Source: Roseiarcus sp963806935 (GTDB lineage: Bacteria > Pseudomonadota > Alphaproteobacteria > Rhizobiales > Beijerinckiaceae). From it: a stretch of DNA of 64,000 nt. Under the pieces are notes generated by a model. That model saw only the letters and a list, made by a program, of their open reading frames with translations. It searched no databases and had not been told where the DNA came from. Location of the stretch: the NCBI GenBank assembly GCA_963806935.1, contig CAWEAT010000030.1, forward strand, positions 1-64,000, written 5' to 3'. How positions within the stretch are numbered: position 1 is the first letter of the stretch; the number at the start of each line of letters is the position of its first letter. The position numbers were made by a program, and so were the translations under genes. Positions 19,010 through 28,336 of this stretch are shown here, piece by piece.

Positions 19010-20206
19010 TCACGCCGCGACGTCGGCCACCACCGTATCGAGGAGCGGCGCGCCCATCGCGGTGACGCGAATGCGGCCACGTTCGTCGCGTTCGAGAAAC
19101 CCGTCCTCGATCAGGCTCTCGATTCGCGCTTCGTCAATATCGCGGCCGGTCAGCTTCTCGAACGCCCGCGGATCGATGCCCTCTCTCAGCCTGAGGCCCA
19201 TCAGCAGGAACTCGTCGCCCTGCTCCTCGCGGCTGAGCGCGACGCTCTCGACCAGGCCATGGCCCTCGGTCTCGACCTGGGTCAGCCACATTTCCGGGTG
19301 GCGTTCGGTTTCCTGCGCCAGCCGTCCCTTCGGCGTGACCAGCCGCCCGTGCGCGCCGGGGCCAATCCCCGCATATTCGCCGTAGCGCCAATAGATGAGG
19401 TTGTGCCGGCTCTCGCCTCCGCGGCGCGCGTGATTCGAGACCTCGTAGGCGGGCAGCCCGCGCGCTTCCGTCACTTCCCGCGTCGTCTCGAACAGGGCGA
19501 GGCTCAAATCCTCGTCCGGCAGCTCAAGCTTGCCGGCGTCGCGCAGGCGTTGGAAGATGGTGTCGGGCTCGATGGTCAATTGATAGAGCGAGACGTGGTC
19601 GCCGACATGCTCGAGCGCTTCTACAAGCTCGCGGCGCCATGTCTCCACGCCCTGCCCCGACCGGCCGTAGATGAGGTCGAAGCTGAAGCGCGGAAACAAC
19701 GCGCCAGCGAGTTCAACGGCGACAAGCGCCTCAGCGGCGGTATGCTTGCGCCCGAGCGCCTTAAGGTCTGCGTCGTTGAGCGCCTGGACGCCGATCGAGA
19801 GGCGGTTGACCCCGGCTGTGCGATACCCTCGAAACCGCGCGGCTTCGACGCTGGTTGGATTGGCTTCGAGCGTGATTTCGGCCTCGGGATCGAGCCGCCA
19901 GGCGGCGCCGATGGCGTCGATCACGCCCTGGACCGTCTCGGGGCGCATGAGCGAGGGCGTACCGCCGCCGAAGAACACCGAACGAACGGTGCGGCGCGGC
20001 GCGAGCGCCGCGCGATGGGCGATTTCAGCCTTGAACGCCGCGAGATAGCGCGTTTCGTCGATCGCCGCGCCGCGAACATGGCTGTTGAAGTCGCAGTAGG
20101 GACATTTCGACAGGCAGAACGGCCAATGGACATAGACCCCAAAACCGGGGTCGGCCGGCGCGCCCGCGTCGGTGCTCGCGGCGAGCGCGGTGACGCTGCG
20201 AATCAT
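19010..20206 (-). CDS. hemW: HemW: heme chaperone, radical-SAM protein
   Basis: HemN-like protein that binds heme and helps deliver it; formerly annotated as an oxygen-independent coproporphyrinogen oxidase. The 4Fe-4S motif C-x3-C-x2-C is in HWPFCLSKCPYCDFNSH, followed by VFFGGGTPSLM, TLEANPTSVE and RLSIGVQALND. The extra Cys typical of true HemN before this motif is absent. 398 aa, ordinary size. Confidence 0.93.
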   Translation of the reverse strand: MIRSVTALAASTDAGAPADPGFGVYVHWPFCLSKCPYCDFNSHVRGAAIDETRYLAAFKAEIAHRAALAPRRTVRSVFFGGGTPSLMRPETVQGVIDAIGAAWRLDPEAEITLEANPTSVEAARFRGYRTAGVNRLSIGVQALNDADLKALGRKHTAAEALVAVELAGALFPRFSFDLIYGRSGQGVETWRRELVEALEHVGDHVSLYQLTIEPDTIFQRLRDAGKLELPDEDLSLALFETTREVTEARGLPAYEVSNHARRGGESRHNLIYWRYGEYAGIGPGAHGRLVTPKGRLAQETERHPEMWLTQVETEGHGLVESVALSREEQGDEFLLMGLRLREGIDPRAFEKLTGRDIDEARIESLIEDGFLERDERGRIRVTAMGAPLLDTVVADVAA

Positions 20207-20266
20207 CGCGCCCTTATGCCAGCGAAAGGGGACGCGCGCCAGCAGGGCCTGGCCGCGCCCCTCCGG

Positions 20267-20605
20267 TCATAGCGCCTCGTCGCCGGTTTCGGCGGTGCGG
20301 ACGCGCATTGCGCGCTCGATCGGGAGGACGAAAATCTTGCCGTCGCCGATCTGGCCGGTGCGGGCGGCCGCCCGGATCGCCTCGATCGTGGGATCGACCT
20401 CGTGATCGCTGACTGCGATTTCGAGCCGGACTTTCGGCATGAAGGCGACATTATACTCCGAGCCGCGATAGATCTCGGTATGCCCCTTCTGCCGGCCGTA
20501 ACCATTGGCCTCGCTGACCGTCATTCCCTTGACGCCCAGCCGATCGAGGCTCGTCCGCACCTCGTCAAGCTTGAACGGCTTGATCACCGCCAGGATGAGT
20601 TTCAT
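20267..20605 (-). CDS. PII nitrogen regulatory protein (GlnB/GlnK family)
   Basis: 112-residue trimeric signal protein sensing 2-oxoglutarate, ATP/ADP and, through uridylylation, glutamine. The T-loop carries Tyr51 in TEIYRGSEY, preceded by GYGRQKGH; the C-terminal signature is TGQIGDGKIFVLPIERAMRVR. The usual partners glnA or amtB are not next to it; hemW follows 60 bases downstream. GlnB and GlnK cannot be told apart without that context. Confidence 0.95.
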   Translation of the reverse strand: MKLILAVIKPFKLDEVRTSLDRLGVKGMTVSEANGYGRQKGHTEIYRGSEYNVAFMPKVRLEIAVSDHEVDPTIEAIRAAARTGQIGDGKIFVLPIERAMRVRTAETGDEAL

Positions 20606-20896
20606 GGTCCCACGCCCTCTAAACGCAATCGGTCTGATCCTTCGCTATTCTGGCGAAGCCGCCTGCGCAAGCGCGCATTTCGCGGCCGGCCCATGTTTCA
20701 CCGGGCGAACGCCGACTTTCGCTGACGAGTTGCGGGCGGCGAAAGAGGCCGCGGCGGACCGCGATCCGGCGGCTGCGCCCTGGCGAAAACTTGATCCCGC
20801 GGGCCGGCAGGCGCGTCTGGACCCCTGGCTTCATATTTGCTTAGGTCGACCCGGGCCTCTGGGGCGTCGATACGGCGGAACTTGCGGAGACGTTTC
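20606..20896. other. divergent intergenic region between PII gene and dipeptide importer
   Basis: About 290 bases with no convincing gene. It must hold the promoters of both neighbours. I see no clear NtrC or sigma-54 site. Confidence 0.4.
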
Positions 20897-22504
20897 ATGA
20901 AATTGCCGAGGGTGAGCCTGCCGTTTCTCGCCGCCATTGCGGTCGCCGCGTTTCTGGCGCCGAGCCTCGCCCCTGCCGCCGAGCCCAGGATCCTGCACTT
21001 CGCGTTCCAGGGGGAGCTCAAATCCGTCGACCCCTACCAGATCAACGAGAGCTTCAGCCTGAGCGTCAACTCGGCCGTCTATGAAGGGCTCGTCCGGCGC
21101 GGACCCGACATGAAGCTCGAACCCTGCCTTGCCGAGAGCTGGGAAGTCATCGACCCGCTGCACTGGCGCTTTCATCTGCGCAAAGGCGTCAAGTTCCACG
21201 AGGGCCAGGATTTTACCGCCGACGATGTGATCTTCTCCGCCCATCGCGTGCTCGGCCCCGGCTCGGACCTCAAGGGCCGCATTCCCCCGGACGCCGAGAT
21301 CGTGAAGGTCGACGACCACACGGTCGACTTCTTGCTGAAACGCCCGAACCCGCTGCTGATCAACGAATGGGAGAGCTGGGGCATCTTTTCGAAGAGCTGG
21401 TCGGAGGCGCATGGGGCGACCGAAGCGACGGCGATGAACGCGACCACCCCGCCCTATGCCGGGCTGCACGCCAACGGCACCGGCCCGTTCATCCTGGTCA
21501 GCCACGAGCCCGGGGTCAAAACGGTGTGGAAGCGAAATCCGAATTGGTGGGACAAGCCGATCGGAAATGTCGACGAGGTGGTCTTTACCCCGATCCCGAA
21601 CGCGGCGACCCGCGTCGCCGCGCTCCTGTCGGGGGAGATCGACTGGATGGATCCCGTGCCGTTGAACGATCAGGCGCGGGTCAACGCCAATCCGGGAACG
21701 CAGGTTCTGGCTGGACCGGAGATTCGCACGATTTTCCTCGGCATGGACCAGACGCGCGACGAACTCGGCCATTCGAACGTCAAGGGCAAGAACCCGTTCA
21801 AGGACGTTCGCGTGCGCAAAGCGTTCTATCAGGCGATCGATGAGGAGGCGATCAACAAGAAGGTGATGCGCGGACAGGCCACGCCGACGGCGCTGATGAT
21901 CGCGCCCTCGCTGTTCTCGCTGTCGAAGGACTTCCATCGGTTCCCGTTCGACCCCGAAGCTTCGAAGAAGCTGCTCGCCGAGGCGGGCTATCCCGACGGG
22001 TTCGAGGTGCAAATGGATTGCCCGAACGATCGCTACGTCAACGACGAGCAGATCTGCCAGGCGGTCGTCGGGATGCTGGCGCGCGTCGGGGTGAAGGTCG
22101 ACCTCAACGCCGAGCCGAAGTCGAAGTTCTTCGCCTCGATCTCGGCGGCGGGCGGCTATGATTCGTCCTTCTATCTCCTGGGCTGGACGCCAACGACGCT
22201 CGAGAGCTTCAACGTCTTCCAATACATCATGGGCTGCCGGGACCCGAAGACGAACTGGGGCGGCAATAACGTCGGCGGCTATTGCAATCCGAAAGTCGAC
22301 GCGCTTGCCCGCAAGGCGCTGGAGGAGCCGGATGAGGAGAAGCGCGACGACATCTTCGCGGAAGCCTGGCGAATGTCGCTCACCGACGACGTCGCTTACG
22401 TTCCCCTCCATCAGCAGGCGCTGGCCTGGGGCGTGTCGAAGACGACGCATGTGGTTCAGCGGCCGGACAATTATTACATCTTCTCTTGGGTTAAGAAGGA
22501 CTGA
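20897..22504 (+). CDS. peptide/nickel-type ABC transporter, substrate-binding protein (DppA/OppA family)
   Basis: Periplasmic binding protein of the SBP_bac_5 family, 535 aa. The ATG at 20897 (GGAGA upstream) gives a signal peptide with a cleavage region near APAAEP. Typical motifs follow: LVRRGPDMKLEPCLAESWE, WRFHLRKGVKFHEGQDFTAD and NPNWWDK. Genes for two permeases and two ATPases follow on the same strand, so this is the first gene of a complete importer, probably for di- or oligopeptides; the precise ligand is inference. Confidence 0.93.
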   Translation: MKLPRVSLPFLAAIAVAAFLAPSLAPAAEPRILHFAFQGELKSVDPYQINESFSLSVNSAVYEGLVRRGPDMKLEPCLAESWEVIDPLHWRFHLRKGVKFHEGQDFTADDVIFSAHRVLGPGSDLKGRIPPDAEIVKVDDHTVDFLLKRPNPLLINEWESWGIFSKSWSEAHGATEATAMNATTPPYAGLHANGTGPFILVSHEPGVKTVWKRNPNWWDKPIGNVDEVVFTPIPNAATRVAALLSGEIDWMDPVPLNDQARVNANPGTQVLAGPEIRTIFLGMDQTRDELGHSNVKGKNPFKDVRVRKAFYQAIDEEAINKKVMRGQATPTALMIAPSLFSLSKDFHRFPFDPEASKKLLAEAGYPDGFEVQMDCPNDRYVNDEQICQAVVGMLARVGVKVDLNAEPKSKFFASISAAGGYDSSFYLLGWTPTTLESFNVFQYIMGCRDPKTNWGGNNVGGYCNPKVDALARKALEEPDEEKRDDIFAEAWRMSLTDDVAYVPLHQQALAWGVSKTTHVVQRPDNYYIFSWVKKD

Positions 22505-22570
22505 TCGGGAGCCGCCGCGAATGGCCTGGCCGGCGCGACGGGGTCGCGGCGCCGGATCGAGGCGTCGCCG

Positions 22571-23557
22571 ATGATCGCCTTCATTCTCAGGCGCCTCGCA
22601 GCGTCGATCGGCGTTCTGATCGCAGTCGGTCTGATCGCCTTCGCGATGTTTCGCTATGTCGGCGATCCCGTGAACCAGATGGTCGGGGTCGAGACGTCGG
22701 TCGCCGAGCGCGCGCAATTGCGCCACCAGCTCGGCCTCGATCAGCCCACGATCGTTCAGGCCGTCCGCTTTCTCGCCAATGCGGCGCGGTTCGATTTCGG
22801 CGTCTCCTACCAGTTCAAGCAGCCGGTCGCCGATCTCATCGGCGCGCGCATGCCCGCCACCCTCGAACTCGCGCTCGCGGCGTCGATCCTGTCGCTCGCG
22901 GCCGGGATCCCGATGGGCGTCTATACCGCTTTGCATCGCGACAGCGCGCTCGCGAGGCTGTTCCAGGCGCTTTCGCTCGTCGGCATTTCGCTGCCGACCT
23001 TCCTCGTCGGCATTCTCATGATCTATCTCTTCGCCGTCGTCCTCGGCTGGCTGCCTTCGTTCGGCCGTGGCGACGTGGTCCATATCGGCTCGTGGTGGAC
23101 GACCGGCCTGCTCACCGTTTCGGGGCTGAAATCGCTCATCATGCCCTCGGTTACGCTGGCGCTGTTCCAGATGACGCTGATCATGCGGCTGGTCAGGGCC
23201 GAGATGCTCGAGGTCATGCGCTCCGACTACATCCGGTTCGCCCGCGCCCGCGGGCTATCCGAACGCGCCATCCATTTCCATCACGCGCTTCGAAACACGC
23301 TCGTTCCGGTGATTACCGTCGTCGGGCTGCAGCTCGGGTCGATCCTGGCGTTCTCGATCATCACCGAAACGGTGTTCGCATGGCCCGGCATGGGCCAATT
23401 GTTCCTGCAATCGATCCAGAACGCCGACATTCCGATCATGGCCGCCTATCTCCTGCTCATCGCGCTTTTGTTCGTCATCATCAATCTCGTGGTCGATCTG
23501 CTCTACGCGGTCGTGGACCCGCGGCTGCGCGTTCGCCTGCATCGCCCCGAGGCGTGA
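22571..23557 (+). CDS. peptide-type ABC transporter permease (DppB-like)
   Basis: 328 residues, six predicted helices. It begins MIAFILRRLAASIGVLIAVG, as DppB/OppB proteins do, and carries the coupling loop (EVMRSDYIRFARARGLSERA) that contacts the ATPase. The stop lies one base before the next gene. Confidence 0.94.
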   Translation: MIAFILRRLAASIGVLIAVGLIAFAMFRYVGDPVNQMVGVETSVAERAQLRHQLGLDQPTIVQAVRFLANAARFDFGVSYQFKQPVADLIGARMPATLELALAASILSLAAGIPMGVYTALHRDSALARLFQALSLVGISLPTFLVGILMIYLFAVVLGWLPSFGRGDVVHIGSWWTTGLLTVSGLKSLIMPSVTLALFQMTLIMRLVRAEMLEVMRSDYIRFARARGLSERAIHFHHALRNTLVPVITVVGLQLGSILAFSIITETVFAWPGMGQLFLQSIQNADIPIMAAYLLLIALLFVIINLVVDLLYAVVDPRLRVRLHRPEA

Positions 23558-23558
23558 G

Positions 23559-24515
23559 ATGAGCGAGGTCGCGGCTGGGCCCGAGAGCGCGTCCGAACCG
23601 GACCGGACCTTGTTCGCCCGCCTCAAGGACAGCGATCTTCTCGCGAGCTTCCTGTCGTCGAAGGTCACGATCGCCGCCGGCGCAGTGACAATGCTTCTCT
23701 TCCTGGCGGCGCTGCTCGCGCCATGGATCGCGCCGACCGATCCGTTCAATCCCGCGACCAACTACCTCACCGACTCGCTCGACCCGCCGAGCTTCATCAC
23801 CGGGGGAGACCCGCGATTCCTGCTCGGAACCGACGATCAGGGGCGCGACATGCTGTCAGCGATCCTCTATGGCCTGCGGGTCTCGCTCGCGATCGGCTTT
23901 TGCAGCGTCGTCCTCGGCGCGGCCCTCGGCGTCGGGCTCGGGCTGATCTCGGGATATGCCGGCGGCTTTATCAACTCGGTCATCATGCGGATCGCCGACG
24001 TGCAGCTGACGTTTCCGGCGATTCTCATCGCGCTGCTCCTGGACGGCGTCGCCCACGCAGTGCTGAAAGCCCAGAGCCGAGACGAGTCCGCATTCGCTGT
24101 GCTGGTCGTCTCGATCGGGCTCTCGTTCTGGGTGCAATACGCCCGCACCGTGCGCGCTTCGACCATGGTCGAGAAGAACCGCGATTACGTGCTGGCGGCG
24201 CGTCTGATCGGGCTCTCCCATGCGCGCATCCTGATCTCGCATGTCCTCCCCAACGTCATGGGGCCCGTCATGGTGATCGCGACCATCAACCTCGCGCTCG
24301 CGATCATCACCGAGGCGACGCTGTCTTTCCTCGGCGTCGGCCTGCCGCCGACCCAGCCCTCGCTCGGGACCCTGATCCGGATCGGGCAGAACTACCTTTT
24401 CTCCGGCGAATGGTGGATCGTGGCCTTCCCGAGCCTGACGCTGGCGGCGCTTGTGCTTTCGGTGAACCTGCTTGGCGACTGGTTGCGCGATGCGCTGAAC
24501 CCAAGGCTGAAATGA
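23559..24515 (+). CDS. peptide-type ABC transporter permease (DppC-like)
   Basis: 318 residues. It shows the DppC layout: an N-terminal cytoplasmic stretch, a first helix (TIAAGAVTMLLFLAALLAPW), the segment FLLGTDDQGRDMLSAILYGL, and the coupling loop KNRDYVLAARLIGLSHARIL. Its stop overlaps the next ATG (ATGA). Confidence 0.94.
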   Translation: MSEVAAGPESASEPDRTLFARLKDSDLLASFLSSKVTIAAGAVTMLLFLAALLAPWIAPTDPFNPATNYLTDSLDPPSFITGGDPRFLLGTDDQGRDMLSAILYGLRVSLAIGFCSVVLGAALGVGLGLISGYAGGFINSVIMRIADVQLTFPAILIALLLDGVAHAVLKAQSRDESAFAVLVVSIGLSFWVQYARTVRASTMVEKNRDYVLAARLIGLSHARILISHVLPNVMGPVMVIATINLALAIITEATLSFLGVGLPPTQPSLGTLIRIGQNYLFSGEWWIVAFPSLTLAALVLSVNLLGDWLRDALNPRLK

Positions 24516-25501
24516 CCGGCCCGCTGCTTTCGGTTCGCGATCTCAGGGTCGAGTTCGCCACTCGAAAAGGGCCGCTCACGGCGCTCGACGGCGTCTCGTT
24601 CGACATCGCGCCGGGCGAAGTTCTCGGGGTCGTCGGCGAATCGGGGGCCGGCAAGTCGCTGACCGGCCTCGCGATCATCGGCCTTCTCGATCCCCCGGGC
24701 CGCATCGCGGGCGGCGAGATCTCTCTTGCCGGCGAGCGGATCGACAACCTGCCGCCGGAGAGGATGCGCGACATCCGCGGGCGGCGGATCGGCATCATCT
24801 TCCAGGATCCGATGACCAGCCTCAACCCTCTGCTGCGGATCGGCGACCAGCTCACCGAGACGATCCTGGCGCATAAGGCCCTCCGGCGGAAGGAGGCGAA
24901 GGAGCGGGCGATCGCTTGGCTGGCCGAGGTCGGTCTTCCCTCGCCCGAGAAGCGCTTCGACGGCTATCCGCACGAATTCTCGGGCGGCATGCGCCAGCGC
25001 GTCGTGATCGCGCTCGCGCTCTGCGCCGAGCCGGCGCTGGTGATCGCCGATGAGCCGACGACCGCCCTCGACGTTTCGGTCCAGGCGCAGATCATTACGG
25101 TCCTGAAGAATCTGACCCGACGGCACGGCGCCGCGGTGATGTTGATCACCCACGACATGGGCGTGATCGCCGAGACGGCGAATCGCGTCGCCGTGATGTA
25201 CGCCGGCCGCATCGCCGAAATCGGCGAGGTCCATGACGTGGTGCGCGACCCCCTGCATCCCTACACCCAGGGATTGATGGCCGCGATTCCGACGCTCGAG
25301 GTCGGCGCCCGTCGACTGGCGCAGATTCCGGGCGCGATGCCGCGGCTTTCGGCGATCCCCGCCGGCTGCGCCTTCGCCCCGCGCTGCCCCCAGGTTTTCG
25401 CCCGCTGCGCCGAGCGTCCGCCGCTGTTGGCGATCGGCGATCGGGGCGCGGCGTGCTGGCTCTACGACCGGGCGGCTGTCGCAGCGGACGCGCGGACTTG
25501 A
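24512..25501 (+). CDS. peptide-type ABC transporter ATPase (DppD-like)
   Basis: 329 residues. Walker A GESGAGKSLT, Q-loop IIFQDPMTSLNP, signature FSGGMRQRV, Walker B ALVIADEPTTALD and the H-loop LITHDMG are all present. The C-terminal Cys-rich segment of DppD/OppD proteins (AGCAFAPRCPQVFARC) is there too. It overlaps both neighbouring genes by four bases. Confidence 0.96.
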   Translation: MTGPLLSVRDLRVEFATRKGPLTALDGVSFDIAPGEVLGVVGESGAGKSLTGLAIIGLLDPPGRIAGGEISLAGERIDNLPPERMRDIRGRRIGIIFQDPMTSLNPLLRIGDQLTETILAHKALRRKEAKERAIAWLAEVGLPSPEKRFDGYPHEFSGGMRQRVVIALALCAEPALVIADEPTTALDVSVQAQIITVLKNLTRRHGAAVMLITHDMGVIAETANRVAVMYAGRIAEIGEVHDVVRDPLHPYTQGLMAAIPTLEVGARRLAQIPGAMPRLSAIPAGCAFAPRCPQVFARCAERPPLLAIGDRGAACWLYDRAAVAADART

Positions 25502-26499
25502 ACGGCGGCGATCCCATCGTCGCGGTCAGCGGCCTCCGGCGCGTCTTCGACGTCTCCGGCCCCTGGCTCTCGCGCCTCATCGGTCACGAGCCGCGCCGGC
25601 TGCTGACAGCCGTCGACGGGGTGGACTTCACGATTCCCCGCGGCGAGACATTCGGACTTGTCGGGGAATCCGGGTCGGGGAAATCGACCCTGGCGCGAAT
25701 GATCGTCGGGCTGCTTGAGCCGACTTCCGGGCAGGTGCTGATCGAGGGCGTCGATCTCGCCCGGACTGGCGACAAGGCCTCGCGGCGCGCGATCAGGCGG
25801 CGCATCCAGATGATCTTCCAGGACCCTTTCGGGTCGCTCAATCCGCGCTGGCGGGTCGGCGGCATTATAGCCGAGCCGATCCGCGCGTTTGGCTTCGGCG
25901 ACGGGCAAGCCGCGCCCGCTGGGAAACATGCGATCCGCGCCCGGGTCGGCGAACTGCTCGAGCTCGTCGGCCTTCATGCCGCCGACGCGCGCAAGTTTCC
26001 GCACGAATTCTCCGGCGGCCAGCGCCAGCGAATCGCGATTGCGCGTGCGATCGCCGCTCACCCCGATTTCATCGTCTGCGACGAGCCGACCTCGGCCCTC
26101 GACGTGTCGGTCCAGGCCCAGATTCTCAACCTGATGCGCGATTTGCAGGACCGGCTCGGCCTCACCTATCTGGTGATCACCCACAACCTCGCAGTAGTCC
26201 GCTTCATGGCCAGCCGGGTCGGCGTCATGTACCTCGGCCGCCTGATCGAGATCGGCGAGACCGAGGCTCTGTTCGCGCGGCCGCGCCACCCATACACCCG
26301 TATGCTGCTCGACGCCGTGCCTGACCTTGCGATGAGCGGGCGGCGGCGCAACCCGATCGGCGGCGAGCCGCCGAACCCGATCGATCCGCCGCCCGGCTGT
26401 CCGTTCCATCCGCGCTGCCCGCTGGCGGTCGCCATCTGCAGGACCGAGCGTCCTGCCTTCGTGGACAACGTCGCCTGCCATCTGGCGCAGGGTGAATGA
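25498..26499 (+). CDS. peptide-type ABC transporter ATPase (DppF-like)
   Basis: About 333 residues. Walker A GESGSGKSTLARM, Q-loop MIFQDPFGSLNP, signature FSGGQRQRI, Walker B FIVCDEPTSALD, and the C-terminal PGCPFHPRCPLAVAIC. The best start is TTG at 25498, which overlaps the dppD stop as TTGA; no better start with a ribosome site is visible. Last gene of the importer. Confidence 0.94.
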   Translation: MNGGDPIVAVSGLRRVFDVSGPWLSRLIGHEPRRLLTAVDGVDFTIPRGETFGLVGESGSGKSTLARMIVGLLEPTSGQVLIEGVDLARTGDKASRRAIRRRIQMIFQDPFGSLNPRWRVGGIIAEPIRAFGFGDGQAAPAGKHAIRARVGELLELVGLHAADARKFPHEFSGGQRQRIAIARAIAAHPDFIVCDEPTSALDVSVQAQILNLMRDLQDRLGLTYLVITHNLAVVRFMASRVGVMYLGRLIEIGETEALFARPRHPYTRMLLDAVPDLAMSGRRRNPIGGEPPNPIDPPPGCPFHPRCPLAVAICRTERPAFVDNVACHLAQGE

Positions 26500-26934
26500 A
26501 CAGATTGCGGGGAAAACCTGAGGCTGCGATCGGAGCGATGGCCGCGAGACCCAAATTTGGACTGATTCGACCTGTGGCTTGTTATTTTGACAGTCCGTCA
26601 TTTCAGATGAGGAACTCTAAATGCCGAAGCGACCTTAGTAACCGGATGCGTCTTCAACGGGCTGCTGGGCTTCTATACGCTTGTGGGAGGACGATTCTCT
26701 GTTCGTTTCCCGGGGTAGACTGATCCCCTGAACGGATTTTCTGCACGCGCCGCTCGCGGACCCGAACCGCTCGGTGGAAAGGCAAGGCGGCGATCCGGGC
26801 CGAACCCTCCGGAATCACGAGGAGTTCGATGAGGACTGTGATGCATATCACAGCGGCCATCCGAATATAATGCTTGTGGTTAACGAAAGGATAAGATTGT
26901 ACTTCCTTCTTAAGAGTGGCAAATAGAGGAGGAA
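26500..26934. other. intergenic region with a stranded promoter, 5' flank of the IS
   Basis: No gene is convincing here. Local base composition is more AT-rich towards the right, where a CRP/FNR-type site and a -10 box lie (separate entry), followed by AGAGGAGGAA at the very edge of the IS. That ribosome-site-like sequence once belonged to the gene now starting at 28337. Confidence 0.55.
26836..26871 (+). promoter_or_regulatory. CRP/FNR-type operator with perfect -10 box
   Basis: CTGTGAT-GCAT-ATCACAG at 26836-26853 has perfect 7-base arms and fits both the CRP consensus (TGTGA-N6-TCACA) and the FNR/FixK core (GAT-N4-ATC). TATAAT at 26866-26871 lies 12 bases downstream, and the -35 region falls inside the operator, as in activator-dependent promoters. 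It points rightward, towards the gene from which the IS now separates it. Confidence 0.65.
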
Positions 26935-27010
26935 TGAACTGGACCCCATTCGTGGGACCACGAGGGGTTGAATTTAAGGTGTGATCTGGCCTGCCGTTGT
27001 CCTTCAAGAA

Positions 27011-27955
27011 TCAAGCTGCTTCCTGCTGCTTCTGTCTCTGCTGTGGGTATGTGGGCAACGCGTTTGCGTTGTCCAAGCGAAGCGGCATATCCACAGCCCT
27101 CGCCGCCGCCTCGATTTTGTCCATGCCGGCGCGCCACACCGCCATCGGCATCTGGTTGTTCATCGCCTGGTGCGGGCGCCGAAAATTGTAAAAGGTCATC
27201 CAGGAACCGATGCCGGCCCGCGCCTCGCGGGCGTCGGCATAAGCTTTCAGATGCACTTCTTCATACTTGATCGAGCGCCACAGCCGTTCGATGAAAATGT
27301 TGTCCATGAAGCGGCCGCGTCCGTCCATCGAAATCGCGACGCCGGTCGCCGCGAGCTTGCCGGCGAAAGCCTCGGCGGTGAATGTGGAGCCCTGATCGGT
27401 ATTGAAAATCCGCGGCGTTCCGAACCGAAGGAGCGCTTCCTCCAGCGCCGCTGCGCAGAAGCTCGCATCGTTGGTGTTCGACAGCCGCCACGCCAGAACC
27501 GCTCGGCTGGCCCAGTCGATGATCACCACCAGATAGAGGAAGCCGCACGCCATCGGGATGAAGGTCACGTCGGCCGCCCACACGTGGTTCGGCTCGATAA
27601 TCTTCAAGCCGCGCAGCAGGTAGGGGTATATCTTGTGCCCGGGCGCGGCTTTGCTCGTGCCGGGGCGCGGAACCAGCGCCTCGATCCCCATCACCCGCAT
27701 CAGGCGCTGCACCCGCTTGCGGTTGACCCCACGGCCTTCCTTGTTGAGTTCGAAGGTCATTCGCCGCGAGCCGTAGAACGGAAGTTCGAGATGCAGTTCG
27801 TCGATGCGGCGCATCACCGCCAGATCGTCCGCCCCGGCGACGGGCTTGGGGCGGTAGATCCCCGAGCGCGCCACGCCCACAAGCGCGCATTGGCGGCGCA
27901 CCGACAGGTCCTTGCCAGACCGTTCGACCATCGCTCTTCGATCGGGCGCGCTCAT
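27011..27955 (-). CDS. IS3-family transposase OrfB (DDE integrase)
   Basis: 314 residues with the retroviral-integrase-type catalytic core. The acidic triad is visible in WAADVTFIP, FNTDQGSTFTA and IERLWRSIKYEEV, after an N-terminal HTH_21-type region (PFYGSRRMTFEL). In this family the active enzyme is an OrfAB fusion made by programmed frameshifting near the overlap with orfA. Confidence 0.93.
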   Translation of the reverse strand: MSAPDRRAMVERSGKDLSVRRQCALVGVARSGIYRPKPVAGADDLAVMRRIDELHLELPFYGSRRMTFELNKEGRGVNRKRVQRLMRVMGIEALVPRPGTSKAAPGHKIYPYLLRGLKIIEPNHVWAADVTFIPMACGFLYLVVIIDWASRAVLAWRLSNTNDASFCAAALEEALLRFGTPRIFNTDQGSTFTAEAFAGKLAATGVAISMDGRGRFMDNIFIERLWRSIKYEEVHLKAYADAREARAGIGSWMTFYNFRRPHQAMNNQMPMAVWRAGMDKIEAAARAVDMPLRLDNANALPTYPQQRQKQQEAA

Positions 27956-28245
27956 CGACCGGGCCTCCTGGCCAAGAAATCCCGTTCGACCGTCAGTTGG
28001 CCGATCTTGGCGTAAAGCTTGGCCGTCTCGCGTTCGCGCTCTTCCTCGCCATCGCCCGAACCGCTCGCCCCTCGCGCGAACAGGCTCGCGACATTGTCGA
28101 GAACCTGCTTCTTCCAGGCATAAATCTGGTTCGGATGCACCCCGTGCCGCTTCGCAAGTTCCGGAACCGTCGCATCCTCGCGCAACGCCTCAAGCGCAAT
28201 CTTCGCCTTGAACGCCGCATCAAACTTCTTGCGTGACTTCGTCAT
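27952..28245 (-). CDS. IS3-family transposase OrfA (helix-turn-helix)
   Basis: About 97 residues starting MTKSRKKFDAAFKAKIALEA, with GAGGA before the ATG at 28245. Helix-turn-helix (VPELAKRHGVHPNQIYAWKK) for binding the IS ends, then a leucine-rich C-terminal part (TAKLYAKIGQLTVERDFLA) that continues into OrfB. Confidence 0.92.
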   Translation of the reverse strand: MTKSRKKFDAAFKAKIALEALREDATVPELAKRHGVHPNQIYAWKKQVLDNVASLFARGASGSGDGEEERERETAKLYAKIGQLTVERDFLARRPGR

Positions 28246-28336
28246 TCCTCGCTCCATCGGTTGCGACAGAGCAGGACATTTCACACCTTAGCCGACGGTC
28301 CTAAATCCGGGGTCCAGCTCAGAAGGCAGGGGGCCT

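Larger units (their letters stand above)
26935..28321 (-). mobile_element. IS3-family insertion sequence, complete
   Basis: 1387 bases bounded by imperfect inverted ends: TGAACTGGACCCC at the left and, reading inwards from the right, TGAGCTGGACCCC; the outermost bases are TG...CA as in the family. A three-base direct repeat GAA flanks it on both sides (26932-26934 and 28322-28324). It carries orfA and orfB on the minus strand with an ATGA overlap, and both look intact, so it may be active. Confidence 0.9.

Noticed and set aside
26654..27007. 117-codon minus-strand frame left of the IS
   Set aside because: It crosses the IS border and the CRP/FNR-type promoter and has no family features.
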